The translations under genes were made by a program, and so were the position numbers. A stretch of 25,405 nt of DNA from DATEMK01 sp035275625. Lineage in GTDB: Bacteria; Bacteroidota; Bacteroidia; AKYH767-A; OLB10. This document shows positions 17,101 through 22,858 of the stretch, piece after piece (within the stretch, counting starts at the first letter, position 1; each line of letters begins with the position of its first letter). The notes under the pieces are model-generated. The model was not told where the DNA came from, ran no database searches, and saw only the letters and a program-made list of their open reading frames with translations. The stretch lies in contig DATEMK010000609.1 in NCBI GenBank assembly GCA_035275625.1, positions 1 through 25,405 of the forward strand. The letters run 5' to 3'.

Positions 17101-19899
17101 TCAGATGGATCGCTGACAGCAAATCCTTATGGAGGAACCGGGCCTTATACTTTCCTGTGGTCCACTAATGCAGATACGACTCAAACCATTGACAGTCTTT
17201 CCGCAAACACATATACAGTGACAGTGACTGATGCGAATGGTTGTACTGTAACTTCATCAGCTACAATAAGCGATAGTCCCGGTCCTTTAATAGCCGTAGA
17301 TTCAATTATAAATGTTAAATGTAATGGAGAAAATACCGGTGCTATTTATATTTCTGTTTCTTCCGGGACAAGCCCTTTCAGCTATATATGGTCAACAGGT
17401 GCAACGGATACCACTGCATCCATAATTAATCTTTTTGCGGGGACCTATACAGTTACTGTTACCGATGCTAATAATTGTTCAACGGTTGATTCAATGGTTG
17501 TGACCCAGCCACCTGCATTAACAGATTCAGTTCAGGTGACGAATGCCTCGTGCAATACATCAAACGGCTCAGCCACTGTATATCCTTATGGGGGAACAGG
17601 ACCTTATTCTATTCATTGGTCAACGGGGGAGACAACCTTCACAGTTACCGGATTGGCAGCAGGGACCTATACTGATACCATTACTGATGGAAACGGATGT
17701 GTATTTATCGGTTTTGTAAATGTTTCAAATATTGGCGGACCGGTTCTTGCGCTTGATTCCATCCGAAATATTTCCTGCAACGGAGCTTGTGACGGAGCGG
17801 TTTTCGTGACACCGACAGGCGTATCACCCTTCCAGTACAATTGGTCAAATGGAGCTACTACCCAGAATAACGTAAATATTTGCGCAGCTACTTACACACT
17901 TACGGTTAGTGATTCAGCAAACTGCATTGTCATTGATACTTTTTCAGTTACTGAACCTGATTCATTACTATTGTCAATAACTACTACGGATGCCTCCTGC
18001 AATACGTCTGACGGAAGTGCAACTGTAACTCCTTCAGGGGGAACTTTACCCTATACTTATGTATGGTCCAATTCTTTTACAACACAAACAATAAGCTTGC
18101 TTCCGGCAGGTACTTATACAGTTACCGTCACAGATGGTCACGGTTGCCAGGCAGATACTATTGCCGTTGTTATTAATCCGGACGGCCCACAGATTACGGG
18201 TGTTGTCATAACAAATGTCAATTGCTTTGGCGAATTAACAGGAGTCATTGATATCACTGTAAGTAATGGTACCCTGCCCTATGATTTCTTATGGTCAAAT
18301 TTTCAGCAGGATACTACAGAAGATTTGACTAATGTCGGTGCAGGGCTCTATACGGTTACAATTACAGATGATGCCAATTGCACCACATCACAGACTTACG
18401 AAATCACCCAGCCTCCGGATATTCAAATAAGCTTTACATCAATCATTAATCCTTCATGCGATTCATCAAACGGATCAATTACTGCTATCGTCACCGGTGG
18501 CACCGGAATTGGAACTTATACTTATCTATGGAGTAATTCGGCTACAACATCAACTATTTCCGGTCTTCCTGCAGGCAGTTATACATTAACAGTTATAGAT
18601 GATAACGGATGCCGGGATTCATCAATTGCCAGCCTGAGTAACATCACTGCTCCAACTATTATTGTTGATGATTCAGGAATGGTAAGCTGCTATGGAGTAA
18701 GTGATGGATTCATCACAGTTTCAGTTACCGGGGGAAATCCGCCTTATACTTATTATTGGATAAACACTACGCAAACGGGCCTTCATATAAGCAACCTCCC
18801 GGGAAATACATATACACTTTATTTGAAAGATGCGGATAGTTGTCTTGCTGTGCGAACTGTTGAGGTTACGGAACCTCTTCCTATCAGCATTCCTGCAAAC
18901 GTTCCGTTGCAAAATGGAATTTATAATATAAAATGTCATGGAGGTAATGATGGCTCAATTTATATTCTTCCATCAGGAGGAACTCCCGCTTATACATACC
19001 TGTGGTCAAATGCCACTACAAGCCAGAATTTGTTAAACATTCCTGCCGGTTCTTATTCCGTCACTGTCACTGACGCCCACGGCTGTACAAAAGATTCAGC
19101 ATATATATTGACAGAACCGCCACAATTAATTTCAGATGCCGGAAGTGATCAGGTAATCTGCGGGGAATCTACTGATACTCTCCAGGGGAATGTACCGTCT
19201 TATGGCACCGGTAACTGGATTGTAGTTGCCGGAAATGCAATTATTTCAGACCCCGGTTCACCAATTACCGCGGTAAGCAATCTGACCCCGGGAATAAATA
19301 ACACTTTCCAGTGGATTGTCAGGGATGATTCCTGTTCTGTTTCCTCACAGGTTATCATAAGAGCCAATACAGCCATTACAGCCATACCTGGCGCTGATCG
19401 TAATGTATGCAGCGACAGCATAGTGCTTACTGCTGTTCCGCCCCAGTTCGGTTCAGGATTCTGGACAATACTCAGCGGGGGAAGCGTTCTTATTGATTCC
19501 GCAGTTGCCCAAACTTCTGTTATTTCATTAAGCCCCGGAATCAACCAATTTTTATGGACAGTTATGAATGGAACATGTACAGACTCTGCCGTAGTTACGA
19601 TCACGCTCAGAGATCCTGAAGATTGCCTGGCAGCAATTCAAATGCCTACCGGTATAACACCCAATGGCGATGGAAAAAATGATGGGTTTGTTGTACACGG
19701 ACTTGATGATTATTTTGAAAATACAATTATCATTTATAACCGCTGGGGAAATAAAGTGTTTGAGCAAAGCCCTTATCTTAACAATTGGCAGGGTACAAAT
19801 CAAACCGGAGGATTGTTACCCGAAGGAACTTATTTCGTGATATTGAAAATAAAGTCTATTACTAAAGTCTTCACGGGTTATATAGATCTTAGACGATGA
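5179..19899 (+). CDS. Giant SprB-repeat cell-surface protein, T9SS type B
   Basis: Predicted secreted surface protein of 4906 residues, roughly 0.5 MDa. Residues 1-35 form a signal peptide: basic start, long hydrophobic core, cleavage likely after AYS. From about residue 55 to 4650 there are 61 tandem SprB-type repeats of about 75 residues. Each has a Cys-x-Gly start, a GGT-PYxYLWS core, then L-AGTYTVTVTD and a closing Cys. Two Ig/PKD-like domains follow (about 4651-4815). From residue 4822 comes a gliding-motility-associated (CHU_C, type B) C-terminal domain, with ITPNGDGKNDGF, IYNRWGNKVFE and LPEGTYFVILK, the signal for T9SS export. Family knowledge: SprB of Flavobacterium johnsoniae is a giant gliding adhesin with such repeats. 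Gliding, adhesion or surface-layer roles are all possible here. The PorP/SprF gene starts 27 bp downstream. No ribosome-binding motif is visible; the ATG at 5179 is the only Met before the signal sequence. Confidence 0.93.
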   Translation: MKFFYKSLLNFFFLKVLIKIIFSTLFALLFHFAYSGKIFGTGDFNAIHKNFSAPPVLTLDASDYNGYNISCHGDTDGSIDLTITGGLLPFDILWSGGEVTEDISNLPAGSYSVRVIDANNDTVFSNIDLIEPDPIGVTVESIANILCHGGSNGFIGIAVTGGVPSFGFLWSDASTNEDLQNVVAGNYSVIITDLNGCTQSTSRLITQPDSIQVSFSVQDETCGNANGNIISAVMGGVNPFTYLWSNAETTSTISNLQAATYILTVTDSNSCVRTDSVSLNNLPGLTVESDSVLNANCFGDANGGIFISILNGTSPYSFLWSDGSSAEDLQNVVSGIYTVTVTDINGCSSIKTDSILDPPPLTAVMSSVNSTCGNANGTTTATSSGGTSPYSYLWSDGQTTQTATGLNAATFTVTITDAHGCTFVDSEIVSDTPGPSLAMDSIHDENCFGDANGEIFISVAGGTGSMDYLWSDASTAEDLQNGAAGVYTVTVTDDNNCTATLSGTIGQPSQITASTSSVNSTCGNANGTATATPSGGISPYSYLWSNAQTTQTATGLIAGTYTVTITDVHSCTFVTSETVSNTAGPVPVVDSVHNENCFGDSNGDIFISVSGGTGTMDYLWSNASTLQDLQNVTIGTYTVTVTDDNNCTATLSASISQPSQVGASTSSVNSTCGNANGTATATPSGGTNPYSYLWSDAQTTQTATGLLTGTYTVTVTDDHGCTFVTSETVVNTPGPTIVLDSIHNELCFGDSNGDIFISLSGGTAPFNYLWSNASTNQDLQNVLFGNYTVTVTDDNSCTASLTAFISQPQLLTATTSSVNSTCGNANGTATVTPSGGTNPYSYSWSNAQTTQTATGLLAGNYSVTVTDKNGCTVSASETVAVTSGPSLTLDSVKNENCFGQSIGGIFISVSGGTAPIDYLWSNASTSQDLQNVPAGNYSVTVTDNNNCTVTLANSITEPQLLTSTASSVNSTCGNANGTATATPSGGTNPYSYLWSDAQTTQTATGLSAGNYTVTVTDDHGCTFVTSETIVNTPGPAIVLDSIHNELCFGNNNGDIFISLSGGTAPFSYLWSNASTTQDLQNVLFGNYTVTVTDDNSCTASFTAFISQPQLLTAVTSSVNSTCGNANGTATVTPSGGTNPYSYSWSNAQTTQTATGLLAGTYTVTVTDNNGCTFVTSETVSNTAGPSVALDSIHNENCFGDANGDIFISISGGTPPVNYLWSNATTAQDLQNVPFGNYTVTVTDANNCTASVNAFISQPQLLTASTLSVNSTCGNSNGTITANPSGGTNPYSYLWSNSQTVQTATGLSAGTYTVTVTDDHGCSFVTSESVTNTPGPTLILDSVVNENCFGDSNGGIFISVNSGTAPFNFLWSNSSTTEDLQNVGAGNYSVTITDANNCTATLANNVSQPPLLNASTSSVNSTCGNANGSATATPSGGTTPYSYLWSDSQTTQTATGLLAGNYSVTVTDNNGCTVNAPVTVSVASGPSLALDSVKNENCFGQSTGGIFISVSGGTAPINYLWSNGSTSQDLQNVPAGNYSVTVTDNNNCTVTQTNIITEPPLLTAATSSINSTCGNPNGTATATPSGGTGPYSYLWANGQTTQTATALAAAGYSVTVADNNGCTVNESVIVSNTAGPTLALDSIHNEKCFGQGIGGVFISFNNGTAPFGFLWSNSSTSEDLQNVPSGNYTVTITDNNNCTSTLASNISEPPLLSATTSSVNSTCGNPNGSATTTPSGGTNPYLFLWSDSQTTQTATGLPAAAYNVTVTDNNGCTVVASETVSNTAGPVATVLVKTDVSCFGFSDGSIDINTNNGTPPFSYLWSNGATTEDIANLVTGNYTITVIDFNSCVSSTGEFVDEPDSISISTNITPANGVPNGSITTIVTGGTPAYSYLWSTGATTSGINGLYPGNYTLTVTDSHSCTSNRTGVVTSSVICNVDVDSTNNISCYNANDGSVYITVTGAFAPLTYQWSNGETIEDINNLAAGTYTVTVTDFINCSTSTSATIIQPDSITLTFTPANETCTSANGSITANISGGTNPYSLLWSTSATTQSINNISAGTYTLTVSDGNGCIKTESISIINFPGPAAVVDSIHDENCFGDSNGDIFISVSSGTGTMDYLWSDASTAQDLQNVAFGIYTVTVTDDNSCTATLSAAITQPLQLGATTSSTNSTCGNANGTATATPAGGTSPYSYLWSDAQTTQTATGLSAATYTVTVTDSHNCSFTTSVTVSNTGGPVVAQDSIHDENCFGDSNGDIFISVAGGTGTIDYLWSNASTIQDLQNVIAGTYTVTVTDDNNCTASLSANIAEPLLLSATASSINSTCGNANGSANANPSGGTSPYSYLWSNSQTTQTATGLSAATYTVTVTDAHGCTFVISEVVSDAAGPVLAQDSIHDENCFGDANGDIFISVTGGTGTMDYLWSNASTIEDLQNVIVGTYTVTVTDDNNCTATLSAVITQPMQLGATTSSTNSTCGNANGSATANPTGGISPYSYLWSNAQTTQTATGLSAATYTVTVTDNHGCTFVISETVSNSTGPVLALDSIHNENCFGDSNGDIFISVSGGATPLNYLWSDGSTNQDLINVSANTYTVTVTDANSCVASISGTVTEPLLLTATTSSVNSTCGNANGTITATPSGGTSPYSYLWSNSQTTQTATGLLAAAYTVTVTDAHGCTFVTSETVSDAAGPVLAQDSIHNENCFGDANGDIFISVTGGTGTMDYLWSNASTIEDLQNVIVGTYTVTVTDDNSCTATLSAVITQPLQLGATTSSTNSTCGNANGSAIANPTGGISPYSYLWSNAQTTQTATGLAAATYTVTVTDINSCSASSNEIVNDTPGPSLSATSVDNADCFGNSDGSIDLTVNNGTAPFSYLWSNAETIEDISNLSQGNYTVTVTDFNSCTASTVISISQPDSFSVSVNMTPSGGAANGALALTVSGGTLPYSYLWSTGASTDSIGGLTAGLYNFTITDSNLCTSNRSAIVTTGLLCDVIIDSVLPPSCYNGNDGAIYISVSGMVPPITYQWSNGETTEDITNLAAGTYTVTVSDLILCTVDTSIVVTQPDTITVNFNKTNEACNSANGSITANPTGGTGPYTYVWSTAATTQTINNLSAGIYTVTITDNNSCTKIQSSSIINVSGPALVLDSVVDVKCFGDSSGAIFIDVTGGAPPFDYLWSDASTSQDLINEIAGTYTVVVIDTNSCTDTLSATINQPSQLNDSITTTSTTCGSSTGNATVWPYGGVGPYTYLWSNGFTTQTITNLIAGPYTVTVTDANNCTVSSTALVNNIGGPVIALDSIFHVRCNGESNGGIFISPSGGTPGYTYFWSNGTTTQDNPNIPAGIYFLIVQDANNCIGTFTDTVFEPAVLNDSIVKINEICGQTNGVATVYGYGGTSPYQYQWSNGETTQTIDTLQAGTYTVTITDNHLCTKVSTVTILNLPPPSINIDSVTDAKCFGDNNGAIYISVNGSAQPFTYLWTGGSTTEDIIGITSGTYTVTVTDANLCTASASAFVDQPDSITIATITTPSVCGGANGTATANASGGLFPYSYLWSTGATTQVIVLLAPGIYTVTVTDANGCKDSALAVVPSTGGATITLDSIVDVKCFGQNNGAIYISVTGTPTLTYTWIPNGAITQDNINIPAGTYIVLVFDGALCLSSDTFQVEQPDILDDSIVAVNETCGYGNGTLTVYPFGGTPGYSFQWSPNANSQTTQTADSLSAGTYTVTVTDLNGCTENSSATISNTPGPSLTDSVVNVKCFGDSSGAIYITVSSGTPPFDFLWSNSATTQNIINVIAGNYSVIVTDSNSCADTLFATVTEPAVLDGSISVTNETCGGGNGVLTANPFGGTFPYSFLWSTGDTIASTDSLSAGIYTVTITDFNGCTKILSDTVINIPGFTINLDSLIHVTCFGDSTGAIYVSPNGGTFPYTYLWSNSQTTDSIVGIPEGTYTVSITDANNCKDSATYIITQPNQLLDSISIVNANCGLSDGSLTANPYGGTGPYTFLWSTNADTTQTIDSLSANTYTVTVTDANGCTVTSSATISDSPGPLIAVDSIINVKCNGENTGAIYISVSSGTSPFSYIWSTGATDTTASIINLFAGTYTVTVTDANNCSTVDSMVVTQPPALTDSVQVTNASCNTSNGSATVYPYGGTGPYSIHWSTGETTFTVTGLAAGTYTDTITDGNGCVFIGFVNVSNIGGPVLALDSIRNISCNGACDGAVFVTPTGVSPFQYNWSNGATTQNNVNICAATYTLTVSDSANCIVIDTFSVTEPDSLLLSITTTDASCNTSDGSATVTPSGGTLPYTYVWSNSFTTQTISLLPAGTYTVTVTDGHGCQADTIAVVINPDGPQITGVVITNVNCFGELTGVIDITVSNGTLPYDFLWSNFQQDTTEDLTNVGAGLYTVTITDDANCTTSQTYEITQPPDIQISFTSIINPSCDSSNGSITAIVTGGTGIGTYTYLWSNSATTSTISGLPAGSYTLTVIDDNGCRDSSIASLSNITAPTIIVDDSGMVSCYGVSDGFITVSVTGGNPPYTYYWINTTQTGLHISNLPGNTYTLYLKDADSCLAVRTVEVTEPLPISIPANVPLQNGIYNIKCHGGNDGSIYILPSGGTPAYTYLWSNATTSQNLLNIPAGSYSVTVTDAHGCTKDSAYILTEPPQLISDAGSDQVICGESTDTLQGNVPSYGTGNWIVVAGNAIISDPGSPITAVSNLTPGINNTFQWIVRDDSCSVSSQVIIRANTAITAIPGADRNVCSDSIVLTAVPPQFGSGFWTILSGGSVLIDSAVAQTSVISLSPGINQFLWTVMNGTCTDSAVVTITLRDPEDCLAAIQMPTGITPNGDGKNDGFVVHGLDDYFENTIIIYNRWGNKVFEQSPYLNNWQGTNQTGGLLPEGTYFVILKIKSITKVFTGYIDLRR
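5341..6258 (+). repeat. SprB repeats 1-4, diverged N-terminal set
   Basis: Four repeats at the N-terminal edge of the giant protein, with first cysteine codons at 5389, 5617, 5842 and 6067 (spacings 228, 225 and 225 bp). They keep the LWS core and the AG-Y-V-TD turn but are less alike than the repeats that follow. Repeat 1 is unusual: the closing cysteine is missing (DANNDT where other repeats have NGC or NNC), leaving its first cysteine without the usual partner. Confidence 0.85.
6259..10533 (+). repeat. Array I: SprB repeats 5-23, alternating A and B types
   Basis: Nineteen repeats occupy exactly 4275 bp, which is 19 x 225, so there is no net insertion or deletion. Two types alternate. Type A has STCGNANGT and TTQTATGL; type B has NENCFGDSNGDIFIS and QDLQNV. 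The first cysteine codons of the ten A repeats fall at 6292 and then every 450 bp up to 10342. Segments 900 bp apart (about 7190-7760 and 8090-8660) are nearly identical, including a 105-bp identical run at 7620-7724 and 8520-8624. Repeats 12 and 20, 1800 bp apart, share the variant KNENCFGQS. Confidence 0.92.
10534..11430 (+). repeat. Four-repeat block I (repeats 24-27)
   Basis: This 897-bp block interrupts the A/B arrays with four repeats of different sequence, marked by TEDIANL, STGATTSGINGL, YQWSNGETIEDINNLAAGTY and STSATTQSINN. It is matched by a second block of the same length at 13681-14577 with a constant offset of 3147 bp. Repeat 25 lacks the usual opening cysteine, and an extra cysteine appears in the linker after it (SSVICNVDVDS). 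Confidence 0.88.
11431..13680 (+). repeat. Array II: SprB repeats 28-37, alternating B and A types
   Basis: Ten repeats occupy exactly 2250 bp (10 x 225). The A-type first cysteines lie at 11689, 12139, 12589, 13039 and 13489, each 450 bp apart. The segments around 12181-12700 and 13081-13600 match closely at a 900-bp offset, with only a few differences per 60 bases, pointing to recent duplication or gene conversion. All ten repeats lack lysine and arginine. Confidence 0.92.
13681..14577 (+). repeat. Four-repeat block II (repeats 38-41)
   Basis: This 897-bp block is the counterpart of the block at 10534-11430. Matching cysteine codons keep an offset of 3147 bp (10567 and 13714, 11014 and 14161, 11239 and 14386). 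Shared features include YQWSNGETTEDITNLAAGTY in repeat 40, the missing opening cysteine in repeat 39, and an extra linker cysteine (TTGLLCDVIIDS). The sequence identity is moderate, so this duplication is older than the 900-bp ones. Confidence 0.88.
14578..19128 (+). repeat. SprB repeats 42-61, diverged C-terminal set
   Basis: Twenty repeats with the same core but much more varied sequence and length (4551 bp, a little over 20 x 225). Several carry small insertions in the loop after the Trp, for example WSPNANSQTTQ in repeat 49 and WSTNADTTQT in repeat 53. Lysine and arginine are more frequent here. Repeat 56 has two extra cysteines (codons at 17788 and 17881) besides the usual pair at 17776 and 17923. 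Confidence 0.88.
19129..19626 (+). other. Two Ig/PKD-like domains before the sorting domain
   Basis: Two related segments of about 80 residues share the pattern G-x-D-x-x-x-C, L, GxGxW, SxLxPGxN-x-FxW and a closing cysteine (QVICGES to DDSCSV, and RNVCSD to NGTCTD). They differ from the SprB repeats and form a stalk between the repeat region and the T9SS signal. Similar PKD-like modules are common just before type-B sorting domains in Bacteroidota surface proteins. Confidence 0.7.
19642..19896 (+). other. T9SS type-B C-terminal sorting domain (CHU_C-like)
   Basis: The last 85 residues of the giant protein match the gliding motility-associated C-terminal domain. ITPNGDGKNDGF is followed by IIIYNRWGNKVFEQSP, then W-G and LLPEGTYFVILKIK, ending in GYIDLRR. 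This domain directs transport across the outer membrane by the type IX system. Type-B domains are associated with PorP/SprF-family partners, and one is encoded immediately downstream. Confidence 0.93.
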
Positions 19900-19926
19900 T
19901 TATTAAAGACCAATCTTGATACTGAG

Positions 19927-20859
19927 ATGAATAAATTTGTTAAAATCATTTTACTGCTGTTGACCGTGTTTATCCTGAAAAGTCATGCACAGCAAATCCC
20001 GGTCATGAGCCAGTATATGTTTAACGGGCTGGTGATAAATCCTGCTTATGCCGGCAGCAAGGATTATATGAGTACTACCCTGATGGTTCGCAAACAATGG
20101 ACAGGCTATGAAGGCGCGCCTGTTACAGAGAATGCAAGCATACACGGGCCACTCCGTAAAAAGAAAATAGGCCTGGGATTCATGATTTCAAATGATAAAA
20201 TCGGCATTACAAATCAAACCGATGTTTTTGCAAGCTATTCATATCACATACCAACCGGTAAGGGAAATTCAAAATTGTCCTTAGGTCTGCAAGGCGGATT
20301 TTCTTATCTTAAATCTAACTTTACTGAGCTTACCGTATGGGATGCAAATGATCCGGTTTATGCATCCAATACTTTGACAACTTTACAACCTAATTTTGGT
20401 TTTGGCGCCTATTATTACCAGGATCGCCTGTATTTAGGGCTTTCAGTTCCGCAATTGGTAAGCTACGATTCTATCCAGGCAGTTCATGTAAGCCAGCATA
20501 ATATTCATCACCTCAGCAGGCATTTTTATGTGAATGGAGGAATTATCCTGGAAGCAGACAGGAGTTTTATAATCCGTCCTTCTTTTCTTGTCAAATATGT
20601 AAAAAATGCTCCCCTGCAATATGATCTTAACCTGAATGTTCTTCTCAATAATATTTTCTGGGTAGGAGCTTCCTTCCGTTCAGGTGATGCCATTACAGGC
20701 ATTTTTGAATACCAGGTAAACCGCAAATTAAGAATAGGATATTCGTATGATTATACATTGTCACAATTAAAAAATTATTCTTCCGGATCCCATGAAATAA
20801 TGTTAGGATATGATTTCGGCTACAATGTTTTAAAAATGAAAACTCCTCGCTACTTTTGA
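19927..20859 (+). CDS. PorP/SprF family type IX secretion outer-membrane protein
   Basis: A 310-residue protein predicted to be an outer-membrane beta-barrel. Residues 1-21 are a signal peptide (lysines, Leu/Ile core, cleavage after SHA). The mature start has the family hallmark QYMFNGLVINPAYAGS at about 27-42, then KQWTGYEGAP and alternating beta-strand patterns rich in aromatic residues up to a C-terminal RYF. Family knowledge: PorP is a T9SS component in Porphyromonas, and SprF is needed for secretion of SprB in Flavobacterium johnsoniae. The gene starts 27 bp after the giant repeat protein and ends 15 bp before the OmpA-family lipoprotein gene, so the three are likely co-transcribed. I infer a role in export or surface attachment of the upstream protein. 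Whether it is a dedicated partner or the general PorP cannot be told without the rest of the genome. Confidence 0.92.
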   Translation: MNKFVKIILLLLTVFILKSHAQQIPVMSQYMFNGLVINPAYAGSKDYMSTTLMVRKQWTGYEGAPVTENASIHGPLRKKKIGLGFMISNDKIGITNQTDVFASYSYHIPTGKGNSKLSLGLQGGFSYLKSNFTELTVWDANDPVYASNTLTTLQPNFGFGAYYYQDRLYLGLSVPQLVSYDSIQAVHVSQHNIHHLSRHFYVNGGIILEADRSFIIRPSFLVKYVKNAPLQYDLNLNVLLNNIFWVGASFRSGDAITGIFEYQVNRKLRIGYSYDYTLSQLKNYSSGSHEIMLGYDFGYNVLKMKTPRYF

Positions 20860-20874
20860 TCTCTTTTTATAAGT

Positions 20875-22788
20875 ATGAAAAATAATTCACGGGGGAAAAT
20901 TATTTTCGTCATCGGATGTTTTTTCACATTCATAACCGGGTGCCTTTCTGTAAAGCTGCGCACAGCAAACAGCTATTATGATGACTATGCTTTTGCAGAT
21001 GCCATTAAAAATTACGAAGCCGTTCTCGAAAAAAAATACAACCCGGATGCCATCATCAAGCTGGCAGATTGTTACAGGCAAACAAATAATTCTCTTAAAG
21101 CGGAACAATGGTATAGTGAAGTGGTTAAACTCCCAAACACGCTGCCGGAATACAAACTTTATTATGCGGAAGCTTTAATGGAAAACACCAAATATGCTGA
21201 AGCAAAAAAATGGTTCACTGAATATTTATTGCTCGTGTCAAATGATGAAAAAGCAAAGCGAAAGCTGGCTTCCTGCGACACAGTACAGATTTTCTTCCAG
21301 GATACAACAGAATATAATATTTCCCTGCTTCCAATAAACCTTACAGGTGTTTCCAGTTTCAGCCCGGTATTTTATCGTTCAGGAATCGTTTTCCTTTCAG
21401 ACCGAACAGCTCCCGGAAAAAGCAATATGCGTTCTGATTTTACAGGCAAACCATTTCTTGATCTTTTTTATGCAAAGAAATCTGACAAAGGAAACTGGCT
21501 GGAGCCTGAAATGCTTCGGGGTGACATTAATGGATTGTATAATGAAGGCCCGGCAGCTTTTAGCAAAGACTTCAATTCAGTTTATTTTACAAGAAATGAT
21601 TACACCGGGTTTGTCGCCAATAAAAACAAAAAAAATTTTAATCTTCTTAAAATTTATAAAGGAAATTTTATCAGCGGAGAATGGAATCTTACATCCGAAA
21701 TGCCTTTTAACAGCAATGAATATTCATGCGGACATCCTACCATTAGCAGCAGCGGCTCCAAAATGTTTTTTGTTTCAGATATGCCGTGGGGTTACGGAGG
21801 AACGGATATTTACATGGTAACCTGGGAAAACCAAAAATGGAGTAATTTCCAGAATCTTGGTCCCCGTGTGAATTCACCGGGAAATGAAATGTTTCCGTTT
21901 CTTCTGAATGATTCAACATTATATTTTGCTTCAGATGGAAATTACGGCTTAGGCGGGCTGGATGTTTTTATGACAACTTATGACGGAGATTTATGGAGTA
22001 CCCCCTCGAATCTTGGTTACCCGGTTAATACTTCTCATGATGATTTTTCATTTATTATGGACAGCACCGAAAGGTTTGGTTATTTTTCCTCTGACAGGGT
22101 TGGGGGCGTTGATAAAATATTCAGTTTCACAAAAAACCCACCGAAAATTACGGTTGCCGGAATAATAATGGATAAACTTACCTCCTTGCCGCTTGGAAAA
22201 ACCAAAGTATATTTAAAAGACCTGCTTGATAAAGACTCCTCGAGAACAGCAACTACAGCTAATGACGGAAAATATATCCTCTCGCTTGAACAAAACAGGA
22301 ATTACAGGATATCGGTCGGTAAAAACGGGTATTACTCAACGTTCACATCGCTCGCCACTTCGGGGCTTCGCAGTTCACACGCTTTTAATGTGGATTTCCG
22401 CCTGGAAAAAATCAATGTAGGCAAATCCGCTATCAGCTATAGCATGTTGTTTCCAAGGTATGATTGGAAAATTAATGCCTCCTGCGCCCTCGCGCTTGAT
22501 TCTGTTGTAAATTGGCTGAAAGATAACCCGGGCATCATGATTGAAATAAGCTGCCATACCGATTCAAGAGGTAACGATAAAGATAACCTTGTCCTTACTC
22601 AAAAGCGTGCAGAAGAAATTTCTAATTTTTTATCACGCAAAGGAATTTCATCTCGAAGACTAACAGCAAAAGGGTTGGGTGAAACCCGGCTTTTAAATGG
22701 CTGCGTAAATGGAATCCTTTGCATAGAAGAAGACCACCGCGTTAACAACAGAACGGAGATTAAAATAACGGGGCTTGACCCGCAATAA
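20875..22788 (+). CDS. OmpA-family lipoprotein with TPR, PD40 and CRD domains (PorE-like)
   Basis: A 637-residue predicted lipoprotein. The lipobox ITGC places the modified cysteine at C23; an earlier VIGC (C15) sits inside the hydrophobic core and is less likely. Domains in order: TPR-like helices at about 30-135 (AIKNYEAVLEK, AEQWYSEVVK, AEAKKWFTEYL); a PD40 beta-propeller at about 155-420 (IVFLSDR, VYFTRND, KMFFVSDMPWGYGGTDIYM, LYFASDGNYGLGGLDVFM, GYFSSDRVGGVDKIF); a carboxypeptidase-regulatory-like domain at about 424-512; and an OmpA C-terminal peptidoglycan-binding domain at about 520-633, with D563 in HTDSRG and R626 in NNRTEIKI, the residues that bind diaminopimelate in this family. 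The same order is found in PorE of Porphyromonas gingivalis, a T9SS component linked to peptidoglycan. Position after the PorP/SprF gene supports a role in anchoring that system; this is inference. Confidence 0.9.
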   Translation: MKNNSRGKIIFVIGCFFTFITGCLSVKLRTANSYYDDYAFADAIKNYEAVLEKKYNPDAIIKLADCYRQTNNSLKAEQWYSEVVKLPNTLPEYKLYYAEALMENTKYAEAKKWFTEYLLLVSNDEKAKRKLASCDTVQIFFQDTTEYNISLLPINLTGVSSFSPVFYRSGIVFLSDRTAPGKSNMRSDFTGKPFLDLFYAKKSDKGNWLEPEMLRGDINGLYNEGPAAFSKDFNSVYFTRNDYTGFVANKNKKNFNLLKIYKGNFISGEWNLTSEMPFNSNEYSCGHPTISSSGSKMFFVSDMPWGYGGTDIYMVTWENQKWSNFQNLGPRVNSPGNEMFPFLLNDSTLYFASDGNYGLGGLDVFMTTYDGDLWSTPSNLGYPVNTSHDDFSFIMDSTERFGYFSSDRVGGVDKIFSFTKNPPKITVAGIIMDKLTSLPLGKTKVYLKDLLDKDSSRTATTANDGKYILSLEQNRNYRISVGKNGYYSTFTSLATSGLRSSHAFNVDFRLEKINVGKSAISYSMLFPRYDWKINASCALALDSVVNWLKDNPGIMIEISCHTDSRGNDKDNLVLTQKRAEEISNFLSRKGISSRRLTAKGLGETRLLNGCVNGILCIEEDHRVNNRTEIKITGLDPQ

Positions 22789-22858
22789 TAATAAAGGCAA
22801 ACTGCTGAAATTTCACGGAAGGAATTGATCCTGGTAAATAAAAAAATTACCCTGAACT

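Noticed and set aside
19200..19604. Antisense open frame of 134 codons opposite the Ig/PKD-like domains
   Set aside because: It lies wholly opposite a well-supported coding region, has no recognisable domain and probably arises from codon bias of the sense gene.
21347..21820. Open frame of 157 codons overlapping the lipoprotein gene in another frame
   Set aside because: The overlapping frame encodes the clear PD40 propeller; the alternative product shows no family features.
22833..22851. Inverted repeat ggtaa / ttacc between the convergent lipoprotein and gap genes
   Set aside because: Only five base pairs with a nine-base A-rich loop and no T-run on either strand; too weak to call a terminator.
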